A stretch of DNA of 64,000 bases from Dyadobacter diqingensis (GCF_024220585.1 NZ_JAMXKF010000001.1:620001-684000); one strand, 5' to 3'; shown: positions 36,880 to 46,619, counted from the stretch's first letter. The notes: generated by a model not told the origin, from the sequence alone. A program made the numbers and translations.

Positions 36880-37129
36880 AAGGCTTATTTGTAATTTTCA
36901 GTATCAGTTGGCTAATGTTTTAAAGAATAGTTGACAAAAAAATCCGTTAAAAAATCGAAGTTAAAAACATAGCAATTCAATAACAGCTAAAATAACAACA
37001 CGAGCTAGAAAATTTTCTATCTGGTAAAAGTAAAATAATTAGTTAAGAGCAAAAAACTATCGGCAGGAACTCGAAACCTGAAAGAAGTAAGACTGAAAGA
37101 TATATAACTGATGGTTGACGAATCTGTAC

Positions 37130-37154
37130 AAAAAAACCGGCTCCTGAGAGCCGG
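37130..37154 (-). terminator. Second terminator of the two-component operon
   Basis: CCGGCTC (37137-37143), loop CTGA, GAGCCGG (37148-37154). On the minus strand the stem is followed by seven T (A-run at 37130-37136). Confidence 0.8.
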
Positions 37155-37210
37155 CGTTTTCTGAGAAACATCTCAAATCTGATAGAGGAGGATTAATTTT
37201 ATACAATGCT

Positions 37211-37254
37211 AAAAAATACCGTTAGATAAATAAAGCTAAACTTATTTAACGGTA
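37211..37254 (-). terminator. First terminator of the two-component operon
   Basis: TACCGTTA (37217-37224) pairs with TAACGGTA (37247-37254), and five further pairs follow inside. On the minus strand a T6 tract (37211-37216) follows. It lies 23 nt downstream of the response-regulator stop. Confidence 0.75.
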
Positions 37255-37276
37255 AAAACTTTAAATAACACCTCCC

Positions 37277-38017
37277 TCACGAAAATCTTATTTTGTCCAG
37301 AAGCTTATTTGTAACCACTTGATTAATAACAAATTCACGATAATTTCGACTTATTGGAATACGATTAACACCAATAAAAATTTCGTTTCCTTCAATCCCG
37401 TCAATTTTACCGATTGATACGATATACGATTTGTGTACGCGGATAAAAGCACTGCTGTCCAAACTTTGTTCCAGGTTTTTCAGGTAGAGTAAAGTCATGT
37501 ATTTTCCTTTCAGCGTATGGATCGTTACATAATTCTGCATTCCCTGAATGTAAAGAATCTCACTGAGAAGAATTTTTTCATATTTGCTTCCACATTTAAT
37601 AAAGAAATAATCGGCCTCCGGTTCCGCGGGACTTGTCTCAGAATACTGCGATTTCTTAATCAGCTGATCGTAATCCTTCGCCTTTTTCGCTGCTTTTAAA
37701 AACCGGTCAAATGTGATGGGTTTTAACAAATAGTCAAGCACATTGAGCTGAAAACTCTCCAAAGCATAACTTGGAAAAGCAGTTGTGATGATAACCATCG
37801 GCGGATTCTGCACCATTTTCAGAAAATCGATGCCATTCATTTTCGGTGTCTGGATATCCAGAAAAATCAGGTCAACCTTATTTTCATCCAGCAAACTGAT
37901 CAGTTCCACCGGATTTTCACAAGTCTTGACAAGAGTCAGAAAATCCACTTCTCTCACATAACTGGCTATACCTTCCCGGGCCAGCGGCTCATCGTCAACA
38001 ATAACACAATTCATCAT
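37277..38017 (-). CDS. LytTR-family response regulator
   Basis: This 246-residue protein has a receiver domain at 1-120, with the acidic pair Asp8-Asp9, phospho-acceptor Asp54 in FLDIQTPKMNG, the switch Thr region in ITTAFPSYALESF and Lys in LLKPI. A LytTR DNA-binding domain follows from about residue 145 (FFIKCGSKYEKILLSEILYI, then FIRVHKSYIV). It is the output of the LytS-like kinase encoded just upstream, with which it overlaps by 4 nt (ATGA at 38014-38017). Such pairs in Bacteroidota regulate surface, polysaccharide or stress genes. No target site was identified. Confidence 0.93.
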   Translation of the reverse strand: MMNCVIVDDEPLAREGIASYVREVDFLTLVKTCENPVELISLLDENKVDLIFLDIQTPKMNGIDFLKMVQNPPMVIITTAFPSYALESFQLNVLDYLLKPITFDRFLKAAKKAKDYDQLIKKSQYSETSPAEPEADYFFIKCGSKYEKILLSEILYIQGMQNYVTIHTLKGKYMTLLYLKNLEQSLDSSAFIRVHKSYIVSIGKIDGIEGNEIFIGVNRIPISRNYREFVINQVVTNKLLDKIRFS

Positions 38018-39135
38018 GATACAAAGTTTAAATGAGGCGCTTCAAGTTCTGAAAGTTCGATATCCAGCACTACTTCAAAGCTGTTTCCGTTGTCGTCAAT
38101 TTTTAATTTATGCTGCCCCGGGTAAATCAGATCCAGCCGTCTCTGCACATTCTTAATGCCAATTCCGCCATAACTGATCACTTCATTGACAAGATTTCGC
38201 GAAGAACTGTTCGAAATGGAAAAGTGTAATCTTTGGTCTTCAACTTCCAGATTTATCCGGATCCAATTTGGCTGATCCGTATGTTTGGATACATGTTTAA
38301 ACGCATTTTCCACAAAATTCATCAAAATAAAAGGCGCAATTCCCAGATGTCCGTTCAGAGCATAATCCGTTTGGAATGTAACATGTACATTGTCATTCTG
38401 CCGGAGTTTTTCCAGCTCAATGAAATTTTCCAGATAGGTTACCTCCTTATTCAACGCGATCTTTTGATCATTACTTTCATAAAGCTGATGGCGCAACAGC
38501 TCCGAAAATTTGGCAAGCGACTCTGAAGCCATGTCCGGATTCTTGTGTATCAGAAAAAAGATTGAATTGATACTATTAAAAAGGAAATGCGGATTAAACT
38601 GGTATTTCAAAAACCGCAGCTCCGTTTCCAGCTTCTCCTTTTCCAGCAATTGCTGTCTTCTTTCGGTCTGTACCCAATTTTTAGTCAGCTTAATGCTCAT
38701 CGCAAGCGTCATGCTGGCAAGCGTTGACGGAAAGGAGGTACTGATAAAAAAGTAGAAACAATTCATGGTCCCATAAAACTCCTGAGCGCTTTTCCCGGCT
38801 GCAAGTGCCGTTAGATAATAACCCGGAACAATCAGCCAGGAAGTTATAATAATCGTCAGGGCCAGATAAATTCCATACGCCAGGTACTTTCCTTTTTCCA
38901 GGTAAACCGGTATCAGATAATATAAATTGAAACAAACCGCAATAATCTGAAAAACAAGGTAAAAGAGGAATTTTATGAAAAAACTGGTAAATAAAATACT
39001 ATGCGCCGCTTTGACCGGATTTCCCTTGGCAATCGCCCACCATAAATATTGATAACCACACCAAAAAGGAATCTGGTAAAGTTTGTATTTGAAAAACCAG
39101 TGCTGCTTATAGCTGCTTTCTGTCAATGGCTCCAT
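38014..39135 (-). CDS. LytS/YehU-type sensor histidine kinase
   Basis: This protein of about 373 residues starts at the ATG at 39135; a TTG six codons upstream is less likely. Four hydrophobic helices (about residues 40-155) are followed by a coiled stretch and the His_kinase core QFNPHFLFNSINSI. The His in that motif is the phospho-site. The N-box is FVENAFKHV and the G-box is YGGIGIKNV. There is no extracellular sensor domain, so it probably senses through the membrane bundle. It is coupled by a 4-nt overlap to the LytTR regulator. Confidence 0.92.
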   Translation of the reverse strand: MEPLTESSYKQHWFFKYKLYQIPFWCGYQYLWWAIAKGNPVKAAHSILFTSFFIKFLFYLVFQIIAVCFNLYYLIPVYLEKGKYLAYGIYLALTIIITSWLIVPGYYLTALAAGKSAQEFYGTMNCFYFFISTSFPSTLASMTLAMSIKLTKNWVQTERRQQLLEKEKLETELRFLKYQFNPHFLFNSINSIFFLIHKNPDMASESLAKFSELLRHQLYESNDQKIALNKEVTYLENFIELEKLRQNDNVHVTFQTDYALNGHLGIAPFILMNFVENAFKHVSKHTDQPNWIRINLEVEDQRLHFSISNSSSRNLVNEVISYGGIGIKNVQRRLDLIYPGQHKLKIDDNGNSFEVVLDIELSELEAPHLNFVS

Positions 39136-39503
39136 ATATCGTCCGTTTATCAAAAACCAGTATCCTTCCGAAACAGTTACAGACAGGCATCACCGTGGTT
39201 TTGTTTTATCTAAAATACTTTGATTCCACAAAATAGTCAATTAGGCTCCTTTCTTTTTATCCAATACACGAAACGACCTAAATAATTGACAACCGGAACT
39301 TTATGGTTGTTAAACAGCCAAATCATAAATTTCTTTCAGGGCTCACAGCCATTTTGACGCGATATCGGTAAATCATCAAATTTAAACAACCGGTAATCAA
39401 TCATCTTTCTCCCGCATTTTCAGTCGCGCTTTTTTTGCACATAAAACCAGCATCAGAACCACGGGCCGGTTTTGTCATCTTTTCTCATCTAAAAACAAGT
39501 CCG
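39136..39503. other. Divergent intergenic region between the kinase and the outer-membrane gene
   Basis: These 368 bases contain no gene I can support. The plus-strand frame extends upstream of 39504 to 39435, but the signal peptide argues for the later start. No clear promoter box was found. Confidence 0.5.
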
Positions 39504-41966
39504 ATGAAACCCTTTTTTGCAAGTCTGCTAATGCTTTTCCTGACACAAAACATGTGTGCACAGATTTCCGGAACATTCATAACTGCAAACCAGAAACCTG
39601 TCCCTTACGCCAGTGTACTGCTCCTAAACAGTCGGGACTCCACATTGGTCAAAGGTGTTTTAACGGACGACCTTGGAAATTTTAGTATCAGCCATTCACT
39701 GCACGGAAATTATCTTCTGCGTTTTAGCAGCATTGGTTACGGGCTTTGGCATTCCGAAACTTTCGGATTGGACGACTCCCAATCCATGAAAAATTTCGGT
39801 CAGCTTATCGTAAGCGACGATACGCAACAATTAGGAGAAGTTTTGGTCCGAGGCGAAAAACCTTTATTTGAGCAGCGAGCTGACGGCACGGTTATCAATA
39901 TCGAAAACAGCGTATTAACAAAAGGCAGTTCTGCGCTTGCCGTGCTGGAAAGGGCACCGGGCGTGATTGTCGATCATCGCAATAACGGTATCGCCTTGAA
40001 TGGCAAAGATGGTGTCATGGTGATGATCAATGGCAAAGTGATACGAATGCCGCTGGCTCAGGTCGTTGGTTTACTGGAAGGAATGAGTGCAAACGACATT
40101 GAAAAAATAGAATTGTTAACAACTCCTCCATCCCGATACGACGCGGACGGGAATGCCGGTTTGATCAACATCGTGATGAAAAAGAACAATGTCAAAGGAA
40201 CAAACGGGGGTATAACGCTGACAGCCGGTTATGGTAGAGGAGAGAAAGGAACGGGCAGCTTTAATTTAAACCGAAATTCTGAAAAAATTGATATTTATGG
40301 GTCATACCAGTTTTCCAGGAATAGAACATACAGCGATATGTACATCGTCAGCGGGCAAAACATGCCTGTTTTTGGCGGAGACTTAACAGTTACCGCATGG
40401 GACACGACCAAACTACTGCAAAACAACCACAGTGTCACAGTTGGGTTTGATTCCCGGTTAAATCAAAAAATTTCCGCCGGCGGTTCTGTCAATTATAACA
40501 AAAACAATACGTCATCTTCCAATTTCAACCATGCGGAATATCTTTTGTTCCCCGACTCATTATTGTTCCTTCGGGCGCGAATATCAGGAATCAACCGGTG
40601 GAAAAATGTGATTTCAACGGCCTATCTGGAAAAGGAAATACGGGAAGGCGAAAAACTAACGCTCAACACTGACTACCTCTATTTTGCCAACGATAACCCT
40701 TCTCAAATTCAAAGTTTCTTACAAAACACGAACGGTACAAAAGCTGGTAACAACGACAGCCTTTTCGCATCCGAACAACAGGGATTTGCCAATACATCCA
40801 TCCGGGTTGGTGTTTTGAAAATGGACTATGTAAAAAAAATCAACAAGAAATTGATGCTTGAAACCGGCGTGAAAGGCACTTTTACAAAAGGGCAAAGCCT
40901 ATCCGGCATTGAAAGCTGGATTGACGGACAATGGATCCGGCGCGGCGAAACTTCCAATCAAATTAACTTCCTGGAAAACATTGCAGCCATGTATGTCGCT
41001 TTAAATGCTCAAATAAATCCGTCCGTTAACCTCTCCGCGGGACTTAGGTTTGAATATGCTCACAGCCGGATGAATGATCCGAAAACAACGGAAAATACGG
41101 CAAACCGAAAGTTAGGGGCGCTCTTTCCCAACATACTATTCTCGAAAAAGTTGAATGACAATTCGGAACTGATGTTGTCCTATTCCAAAAGGATAAGCCG
41201 TCCTGCTTACAACGACCTTGCTTCCTATGTCGCGTACAGCGACCCAACGGCGGTTTATACCGGAAATCCGACATTAAAATCCACAATTACACACAACCTG
41301 AAAGCTGGCTACAATTACCGGGGTTATTCATTTTCACTGCTATTCAGCCGAGATAAGAATCCAATTGTTCGTTATCAGATCACGGAAAGACCGGCCGCAA
41401 ATCTGCTTTACATTTCCCCACAAAATCTGGCCTACCAAAATAATCTGACCTTTCAGACCAGCATACCTGTCAGCGTCAATAACTGGTGGACCATGAATTA
41501 TGGTTTTACCGGCGGTCTCCGCCAGTTCAAAGTTGAACACACCCGAAAACCCGCCGAAAAAACTTATTTTGGTTATTCGTTGAATTTCAACCAGACGTTC
41601 AAATTGCCTCAAAATTTTGATATAGAAATTTCCGGCTGGTACAATTCATTGTCGTACAACGGGTCTATCCGGGTTGACGGGTTTGGCACGGTGAATGGCG
41701 GCATTAAAAAAGATCTGAAAAACAATGCAGGAAGCTTACAGTTATCGGTGGCTGATATCCGGAAAAGTTTTCAGATAAATACCCGCTACGGAACAATCAC
41801 CGAAGAAGCCTTCAATATTAAAAATCACGTGCAGATCAATACCGAATCCAGAAAAACACCTGTGTTTAAGTTAACCTATTCCAGATCATTTGGAGGGAAT
41901 ATTAAAAGCAGGAAAACTGCAAATTCCGGCTCAGCCGATGAGCGGGACCGTATACGAAAGGATTAA
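39504..41966 (+). CDS. TonB-dependent-receptor-like outer-membrane beta-barrel protein
   Basis: This protein of about 820 residues starts at the ATG at 39504, which gives the signal peptide MKPFFASLLMLFLTQNMCAQ. A carboxypeptidase-regulatory-like beta-sandwich comes first (ISGTFITANQKPVPYASVLL). A plug domain follows (LGEVLVRGEKPLFEQRADGT, VMVMINGKVIRM, SRYDADGNAGLINIVMKKN). A long C-terminal barrel has alternating aromatic strands (LMLSYSKRISRPAYNDLASY). This is the barrel-3 family often found near LytTR systems. The substrate is unknown. It is monocistronic and its promoter region is shared with the divergent LytS kinase. Confidence 0.88.
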   Translation: MKPFFASLLMLFLTQNMCAQISGTFITANQKPVPYASVLLLNSRDSTLVKGVLTDDLGNFSISHSLHGNYLLRFSSIGYGLWHSETFGLDDSQSMKNFGQLIVSDDTQQLGEVLVRGEKPLFEQRADGTVINIENSVLTKGSSALAVLERAPGVIVDHRNNGIALNGKDGVMVMINGKVIRMPLAQVVGLLEGMSANDIEKIELLTTPPSRYDADGNAGLINIVMKKNNVKGTNGGITLTAGYGRGEKGTGSFNLNRNSEKIDIYGSYQFSRNRTYSDMYIVSGQNMPVFGGDLTVTAWDTTKLLQNNHSVTVGFDSRLNQKISAGGSVNYNKNNTSSSNFNHAEYLLFPDSLLFLRARISGINRWKNVISTAYLEKEIREGEKLTLNTDYLYFANDNPSQIQSFLQNTNGTKAGNNDSLFASEQQGFANTSIRVGVLKMDYVKKINKKLMLETGVKGTFTKGQSLSGIESWIDGQWIRRGETSNQINFLENIAAMYVALNAQINPSVNLSAGLRFEYAHSRMNDPKTTENTANRKLGALFPNILFSKKLNDNSELMLSYSKRISRPAYNDLASYVAYSDPTAVYTGNPTLKSTITHNLKAGYNYRGYSFSLLFSRDKNPIVRYQITERPAANLLYISPQNLAYQNNLTFQTSIPVSVNNWWTMNYGFTGGLRQFKVEHTRKPAEKTYFGYSLNFNQTFKLPQNFDIEISGWYNSLSYNGSIRVDGFGTVNGGIKKDLKNNAGSLQLSVADIRKSFQINTRYGTITEEAFNIKNHVQINTESRKTPVFKLTYSRSFGGNIKSRKTANSGSADERDRIRKD

Positions 41967-41970
41967 GAGA

Positions 41971-42159
41971 TCAGGCCAGTTCACACCCGTTTTCGCTGAA
42001 ATATTTTATTTCACCAGTCTTTTCATTTCTGCATTTAACTTTACCGGTAAATTTAACCGTCGCGCCCTTCTTGATATTTTCATGCTCCAGAATCATCCAG
42101 ATATCAGAGCTGTTTTTAACTTTTACACGGACGCGGTCATTGAATTTTTGAACTGGCAT
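41971..42159 (-). CDS. Small hypothetical protein, 62 residues
   Basis: ATG at 42159; the product is basic, strand-rich and soluble (RVRVKVKNSSDIWMILEH, then KFTGKVKCRNEKTGEI). It converges with the TonB-like gene, ending 4 nt away. No family is recognised. It follows the terminator of the next upstream small gene, so it needs its own promoter. Natural composition and codon pattern favour a real gene, but the length makes it uncertain. Confidence 0.45.
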   Translation of the reverse strand: MPVQKFNDRVRVKVKNSSDIWMILEHENIKKGATVKFTGKVKCRNEKTGEIKYFSENGCELA

Positions 42160-42225
42160 AAGATCTTTTATAAAATACAGGCGCCAAAGGTAGGAAAATT
42201 ATTGGCGGGAAGTATCTAAAAAAAG

Positions 42226-42252
42226 AACCAGCAGATCTGCGACCTGCTGGTT
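42226..42252 (-). terminator. Terminator of the 72-residue gene
   Basis: AACCAGCAG (42226-42234) pairs with CTGCTGGTT (42244-42252). On the minus strand a T7 tract follows within 1 nt (A-run 42218-42224). It starts 4 nt after the stop at 42257 and supports that gene as real. Confidence 0.8.
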
Positions 42253-42256
42253 ATAA

Positions 42257-42475
42257 TCAATGCTGCTGAATATTTTCTTCCGGTGTTATTACCAGCAAAT
42301 ACTCATCAATCTGATTCCATGAATAGCGATACACGATGCCACGGGGCTCTTCAATAAAGTCGCTTCCTTCACTGTCCCTGTACCCCAGCCGCCATTGATG
42401 CGTATTTTTTATTCTAAATTTCACAACAGCACCTGGCTCCGGTAAATCTTCTTTCGTCGTAACCTTAACTTTCAT
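42257..42475 (-). CDS. Small hypothetical protein, 72 residues
   Basis: ATG at 42475; the sequence reads like a small beta-barrel (MKVKVTTKEDLPEPGAVVKF, then WRLGYRDSEGSDFIEEP and YRYSWNQIDEYLLVI). The tidy terminator immediately behind it supports expression. Family unknown to me; the Trp-Arg and Asp-Tyr-Leu patterns suggest a compact SH3-like or binding fold, which is only a guess. Confidence 0.65.
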   Translation of the reverse strand: MKVKVTTKEDLPEPGAVVKFRIKNTHQWRLGYRDSEGSDFIEEPRGIVYRYSWNQIDEYLLVITPEENIQQH

Positions 42476-42655
42476 AATTTACCTTTTCGGTTATTTTTCA
42501 GAAGTTACGACATTTAGAGGTAGTATCCCGTTTATACGACAAGAAGGCCCGGCAATTAACTTCGAGTAATCTGTCGCCGCGTTGCAATCGCCAGACCCAG
42601 ACACCCCTGATTGCAAATCATGGTTAGCGCCTTGGCTGCATGTCAGAGCAGTAAT

Positions 42656-43057
42656 TCAATTATTTCCCGGAAACACATTTCCAAAAGGATTATCGATGAG
42701 CCACAACCATATCCCCTCTTTATTCCTGCGCATCAGACAGCTCGTATGGCCTGTCATTTCAATGATCTGTCCATCAGGTGTTTTACCTGTCATTTCCCAC
42801 TGATCAGACCACATCGCCAGATCTTCAATTACCGTGAGGTTTGATAAACCGCCAACGACATCGGGTTGCCAGCTGCACAAACCGTAAATTACTTCCTTAA
42901 TCTCAGCCAGTCCGCTGAATTTTTTGCCACAATGGTCAATGTAGATGGCATCGGGTTCAAAACAATTTATCGCTCCCATCGGATTTCCCGTTTTAATACA
43001 GGAGCGAAAATAATGCACTGCGCCCGCTGGTGTTTTCCTGTCAAATTCTGCTGTCAT
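42656..43057 (-). CDS. SnoaL-like / NTF2-fold protein
   Basis: This protein of about 133 residues starts at the ATG at 43057 (MTAEFDRKTPAGAVHYF); a GTG at 43096 is an alternative. The pattern matches the NTF2-like SnoaL group: helix-rich start, AINCFEPDAIYIDHCG, FSGLAEIKEV, then strands ending with GIWLWLIDNPFG. Such proteins are small cone-shaped enzymes or binding proteins (isomerases, hydrolases); residues alone do not tell which. Behind it an 8-bp inverted repeat (42582-42589 with 42609-42616) may end transcription. The divergent neighbourhood gives no further hint. Confidence 0.75.
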   Translation of the reverse strand: MTAEFDRKTPAGAVHYFRSCIKTGNPMGAINCFEPDAIYIDHCGKKFSGLAEIKEVIYGLCSWQPDVVGGLSNLTVIEDLAMWSDQWEMTGKTPDGQIIEMTGHTSCLMRRNKEGIWLWLIDNPFGNVFPGNN

Positions 43058-43141
43058 TTCCTGATTGATTTGTTCAATTTTAATTACAAAAATCACAGGT
43101 ATTCAAACAGGTAAAAATGATAATTGTTAAGAAATCACCAG

Positions 43142-43705
43142 TCAGCTACGAATTCTGCTGAGCGATTCAGGTTGCATTCCCAGATAGGAAGCAATATATT
43201 GAACCGGTACATGCTGAATAATATCAGGTCGTTCGGTCATTAATTTTGCATAACGTTCTTTCCCCTTCAATTTCCCGAATGATAATATCTTCTCTTCTTT
43301 CTTCAACAATGCAGCTTTGAGAGACTGCATCCCAAAATCAATCCATTTTGAATTTGAAACGGCCAGCTTTTCAAACGAAGCTTCTGAAATCCGGCAAACG
43401 GTGCAGGGAGATATGCACTGTATATTTTCAAAGGACGGCGCCTTTTTTAAAATGCTATACATCGACGATGCAAATTCACCGGTTCTCAGAATATCGATTG
43501 TCACCTCAACGCCATTCTCGGCAATATAAAATGTGCGGACGTAACCATTCAGGATAAGAAAATAATCCGTCGCTACACTCCCCTCCCGGACCAGAAAATC
43601 CTTCTTATCTGTTTTAAAAACTTTAAAATGCCCTTCCGCTATTTCCTGCTCGGTGACCGGGAAGTTAAAGTAATCGTTAAAACACTGTATGATCACATCA
43701 TTCAT
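43142..43705 (-). CDS. Crp/Fnr-family transcription regulator
   Basis: This protein of about 187 residues starts at the ATG at 43705 (MNDVIIQCFNDYF); longer forms upstream lack family similarity. Residues 15-125 form the cyclic-nucleotide-binding beta-roll (DFLVREGSVATDYFLILNGY, GEFASSMYSIL). The C-terminal helical part has a short HTH (VQYIASYLGMQPESLSRIRS) that ends right after the recognition helix, as in many Bacteroidota Crp-like proteins. The Arg/Ser cAMP pocket is not conserved, so the ligand is uncertain. It is divergent from the gamma-glutamyltransferase gene and could regulate it. Confidence 0.88.
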   Translation of the reverse strand: MNDVIIQCFNDYFNFPVTEQEIAEGHFKVFKTDKKDFLVREGSVATDYFLILNGYVRTFYIAENGVEVTIDILRTGEFASSMYSILKKAPSFENIQCISPCTVCRISEASFEKLAVSNSKWIDFGMQSLKAALLKKEEKILSFGKLKGKERYAKLMTERPDIIQHVPVQYIASYLGMQPESLSRIRS

Positions 43706-43906
43706 GGCATTGACCGGGCTTCTGGAAATGGAAGATGTATGCTGGCAATTTACAGGTTTATCCGGATTGACCGATCTCAATATTCGACCCAAGCATATCC
43801 ATTTGCCAGTTTTTACCTACATTTAATAAAGAAAAACAGACGATTGACATTTCATTATTTCGCACCTAACCATTTTCCCGAAATATTTTAAAAATTTATC
43901 AGCATT

Positions 43907-45772
43907 ATGAAAATAAAACTTCTGGTTTGTTCACTGGCTCTGGCCGGGATCCACTACAAATCAATGAGTCAGGCCTTCAATAATTTTCCTGTTACCACAC
44001 AAAAACCACCGCTGCACGGAAAACACTGGATGGCTATCACGGGAAAACCGTTGGCTGCTACGGCCGGGGCGATGATTTTCAGCAAAGGCGGAAACGCGAT
44101 CGACGCTTCCTGCGCCATGCTGGCTTCTACCTGTACGATGTGGGATGTATTGAGCTGGGGCGGAGAAACGCAGGCTTTGATATATAATCCAAAAACGAAA
44201 AAAGTAATTGCCCTGAATGCCATGGGTGTGGCACCTACGGGAGCAACTGCTGATTTTTTTAAAAACAAGGGGATGAAATATCCGCCGGAATTTGGTCCCC
44301 TGGCTGCAACGACACCCGGCACTGCAGGAGGATTAATGACCATGCTGGCTGAATACGGTACCATGAGTCTGAAACAGGTTTTAGCTCCGGCCATGCAGCT
44401 GGCCGAGGGTTATCCGATCGAAGCGCAGACTGCCAACTCGATTGAGAAAGGCAAGGATAAAATCAAACAATGGCCTTATTCCAAAAAGGTATTTTTACCC
44501 CATTTGGGTGAGAAAAGAGAAGCGCCAGATGCGGGTGAAGTGTTTGTTCAAAAAGATCTTCTGGCCACTTTACAAAAATTGGTCGATACCGAGGAGCAGG
44601 CGTTAAAAAAAGGAAAAACCAGAAAAGAGGCTATTTACGCTGCATATGATCGTTTTTACAAGGGTGATATCGCGAAGGAAATTGCCCGCGGATGCCAGGA
44701 ACAGGGCGGCCTGATTACAGAACAGGACTTGTCAAACTGGAAGGTAAAAATTGAAGAACCACTGATGACCACCTACAAGGGCATTGATGTTTATAAAATG
44801 CAGCAATGGACACAGGGCCCGGTGATGTTGCAGGCACTGAACATGCTCGAAAACTTTGACCTGAAAGGTATGGGTTATAACTCGTCGCGTTACGTGCATA
44901 CCTTGTATCAAACTATGAACCTCGCCTTTGCAGACCGCGATTTTTACTATGGAGACCCGGCATTTGCTCCCGAAGAACCCATGAAAGGTTTGCTTTCCAA
45001 GGAGTACGCTAAGGAAAGGATCAAACAGATCAACTGGGAGAAAAACGATCCGAAGACATTACCCGGAGATCCTTATCCGTTTGAAGGCAAAATAAATCCT
45101 TACGGAGATCAGATAAAAAACTGGGGCACCAAGCAGGTTTCCCTGAGAAATTCGAACGGACTGGATGAAAAATTCATGGAAGAATTCACCGCCGGAACAA
45201 CTTCTGTCGAAGCTGCGGATGAAGAGGGCTGGGTGGTATCCATCACGCCAAGCGGTGGCTGGGTGCCTGCCTGTATCGCCGGAAATACCGGTGTCGGATT
45301 AAGTCAGCGTATGCAATCATTCGTTTTGGATGCCAAAGAAAACCCGTTCAATGTGGTTGAGCCGGGCAAACGTCCACGGGTTACATTAACGCCAAGCCTG
45401 GCTTTGAAAGACGGAAAACCATTTCTATCTTTTGCCAAACAAGCCGGTGACGAACAGGATCAGTTGTTGCTGCAATTCTTTTTGAACATTGTCGAATTTG
45501 GGATGACGGTTCAGGAAGCTACCGAAGCACCGAGTTTTAAAACACTGCAAATGTACGCCAGCTTTGGCGAGCACGAGAAAGAACCGGGCGGATTGATCCT
45601 CAACGAGGCTATGCCCGATTGGACAAGAAAAGAGCTATCAAGAATGGGTTACAAGAATTCTTATCAGCCACGCACCAGCGGCCCCATCAATGCCATTTAT
45701 TTCGACTGGATCCACGGTACGATGTGGGGAGGTTCCAGCAATCATGGCGAAGATTATGGCATTGGCTGGTAA
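43907..45772 (+). CDS. Gamma-glutamyltransferase family protein, secreted
   Basis: This 621-residue Ntn-hydrolase homologue has an N-terminal signal (MKIKLLVCSLALAGIHYKSM). The large-subunit region shows GGNAIDASCAM and LSWGGETQALIY. The small subunit begins near AGTTSVEAADEEGWVV, where the Thr after Gly is the expected autocleavage and catalytic residue. The usual TTH(Y/F)S signature reads TTSVEAAD and the oxyanion Ser pair is altered, so activity may differ from classical glutathione hydrolase; acylase-like members exist. It probably acts in the periplasm. It is divergent from the Crp-like regulator and convergent with the AraC gene. Confidence 0.82.
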   Translation: MKIKLLVCSLALAGIHYKSMSQAFNNFPVTTQKPPLHGKHWMAITGKPLAATAGAMIFSKGGNAIDASCAMLASTCTMWDVLSWGGETQALIYNPKTKKVIALNAMGVAPTGATADFFKNKGMKYPPEFGPLAATTPGTAGGLMTMLAEYGTMSLKQVLAPAMQLAEGYPIEAQTANSIEKGKDKIKQWPYSKKVFLPHLGEKREAPDAGEVFVQKDLLATLQKLVDTEEQALKKGKTRKEAIYAAYDRFYKGDIAKEIARGCQEQGGLITEQDLSNWKVKIEEPLMTTYKGIDVYKMQQWTQGPVMLQALNMLENFDLKGMGYNSSRYVHTLYQTMNLAFADRDFYYGDPAFAPEEPMKGLLSKEYAKERIKQINWEKNDPKTLPGDPYPFEGKINPYGDQIKNWGTKQVSLRNSNGLDEKFMEEFTAGTTSVEAADEEGWVVSITPSGGWVPACIAGNTGVGLSQRMQSFVLDAKENPFNVVEPGKRPRVTLTPSLALKDGKPFLSFAKQAGDEQDQLLLQFFLNIVEFGMTVQEATEAPSFKTLQMYASFGEHEKEPGGLILNEAMPDWTRKELSRMGYKNSYQPRTSGPINAIYFDWIHGTMWGGSSNHGEDYGIGW

Positions 45773-45782
45773 AACGCGGTCG

Positions 45783-46601
45783 CTAGGACGGTAAACTCAG
45801 CCTTGACGGCGCGATGCCATAGGCCTTTTTGAACGCAAAAGAAAAGTGGGAGAAATCTTTAAATCCGACTTCCAAATACACGTCGGATGATTTCAACCCC
45901 TTTTCTTTGATCAGGTAATAGGCATCGTTCAGTCTTTTTTGTTGCAGCCAACGATTGGGAGAGCTGTTGAAAATCTTTTCAAAATCTCTTTTAAAAGAAG
46001 CCAGACTACGGCCGGTGAGGTATGCAAAACGGTTCAAATCCACGTTGAACTTGTAATTTGCGTTCATGTAAGCTTCCAGATCTATTTTCCCCGGTTCACT
46101 AAAATCAAATAAAATATCCTTCAGTGCAGGATTCGTTTCCAGTAAAATCATAATCGCTTCTTTCACTTTCAGCGATGTTAAAGCTTTACTGATATCATCC
46201 GTACCATTCAGGTAAGGCGTCAGCGAATTGATATAATTTTTAAAAAGCGCATTCGGTTTCAGCAGCAGAACACTATCTCCTTTATAAACCTTCGTCATGC
46301 GCAAATCATGCTCCTCGCTCATACTGCGAAGGGTATCCTGATCCATGGCAATGGAAATGGACCGGTATTCACCACCGGGCGGAGGAAATTTCGTATAACG
46401 TGTCAGCTGATTTCTTCTCAAAAACCTAAAATCGCCTTCTTCGAAAAGGTAATTTTTACCGCCAAGGTACATCGAAGAACTGCCCGACATGGTATATCCA
46501 AAAATATGCTCAGGAACGAACTGCTCGCCCTCGCTGCTTTTCCGCGAATAACAGGTATACAAAATATGCGGCAGCTTACCGTTATTTTCTGAATGCTCCA
46601 T
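45783..46601 (-). CDS. AraC-family transcription regulator
   Basis: This 272-residue protein has an N-terminal cupin-like ligand domain (residues 20-150; HIFGYTMSGSSSMYLGGKNY). A C-terminal double HTH runs from 175 to 268 (FNVDLNRFAYLTGRSLASFK, then SSDVYLEVGFKDFSHFSFAF, ending AYGIAPSRLS). It is separated from the upstream SDR gene, on the same strand, by a strong hairpin. Because AraC regulators are often local, the SDR gene is the likeliest target; this is inference. Confidence 0.9.
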   Translation of the reverse strand: MEHSENNGKLPHILYTCYSRKSSEGEQFVPEHIFGYTMSGSSSMYLGGKNYLFEEGDFRFLRRNQLTRYTKFPPPGGEYRSISIAMDQDTLRSMSEEHDLRMTKVYKGDSVLLLKPNALFKNYINSLTPYLNGTDDISKALTSLKVKEAIMILLETNPALKDILFDFSEPGKIDLEAYMNANYKFNVDLNRFAYLTGRSLASFKRDFEKIFNSSPNRWLQQKRLNDAYYLIKEKGLKSSDVYLEVGFKDFSHFSFAFKKAYGIAPSRLSLPS

Positions 46602-46619
46602 CTTGACAAAATTTGAGAT

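Larger units (their letters stand above)
36880..37276. other. Intergenic region with two minus-strand terminators
   Basis: There is no gene in these 397 bases. Two hairpins followed by T-runs on the minus strand (37211-37254 and 37130-37154) end the LytS/LytTR operon. The remainder towards 36880 is AT-rich and would contain the promoter of the SGNH gene. Confidence 0.6.
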
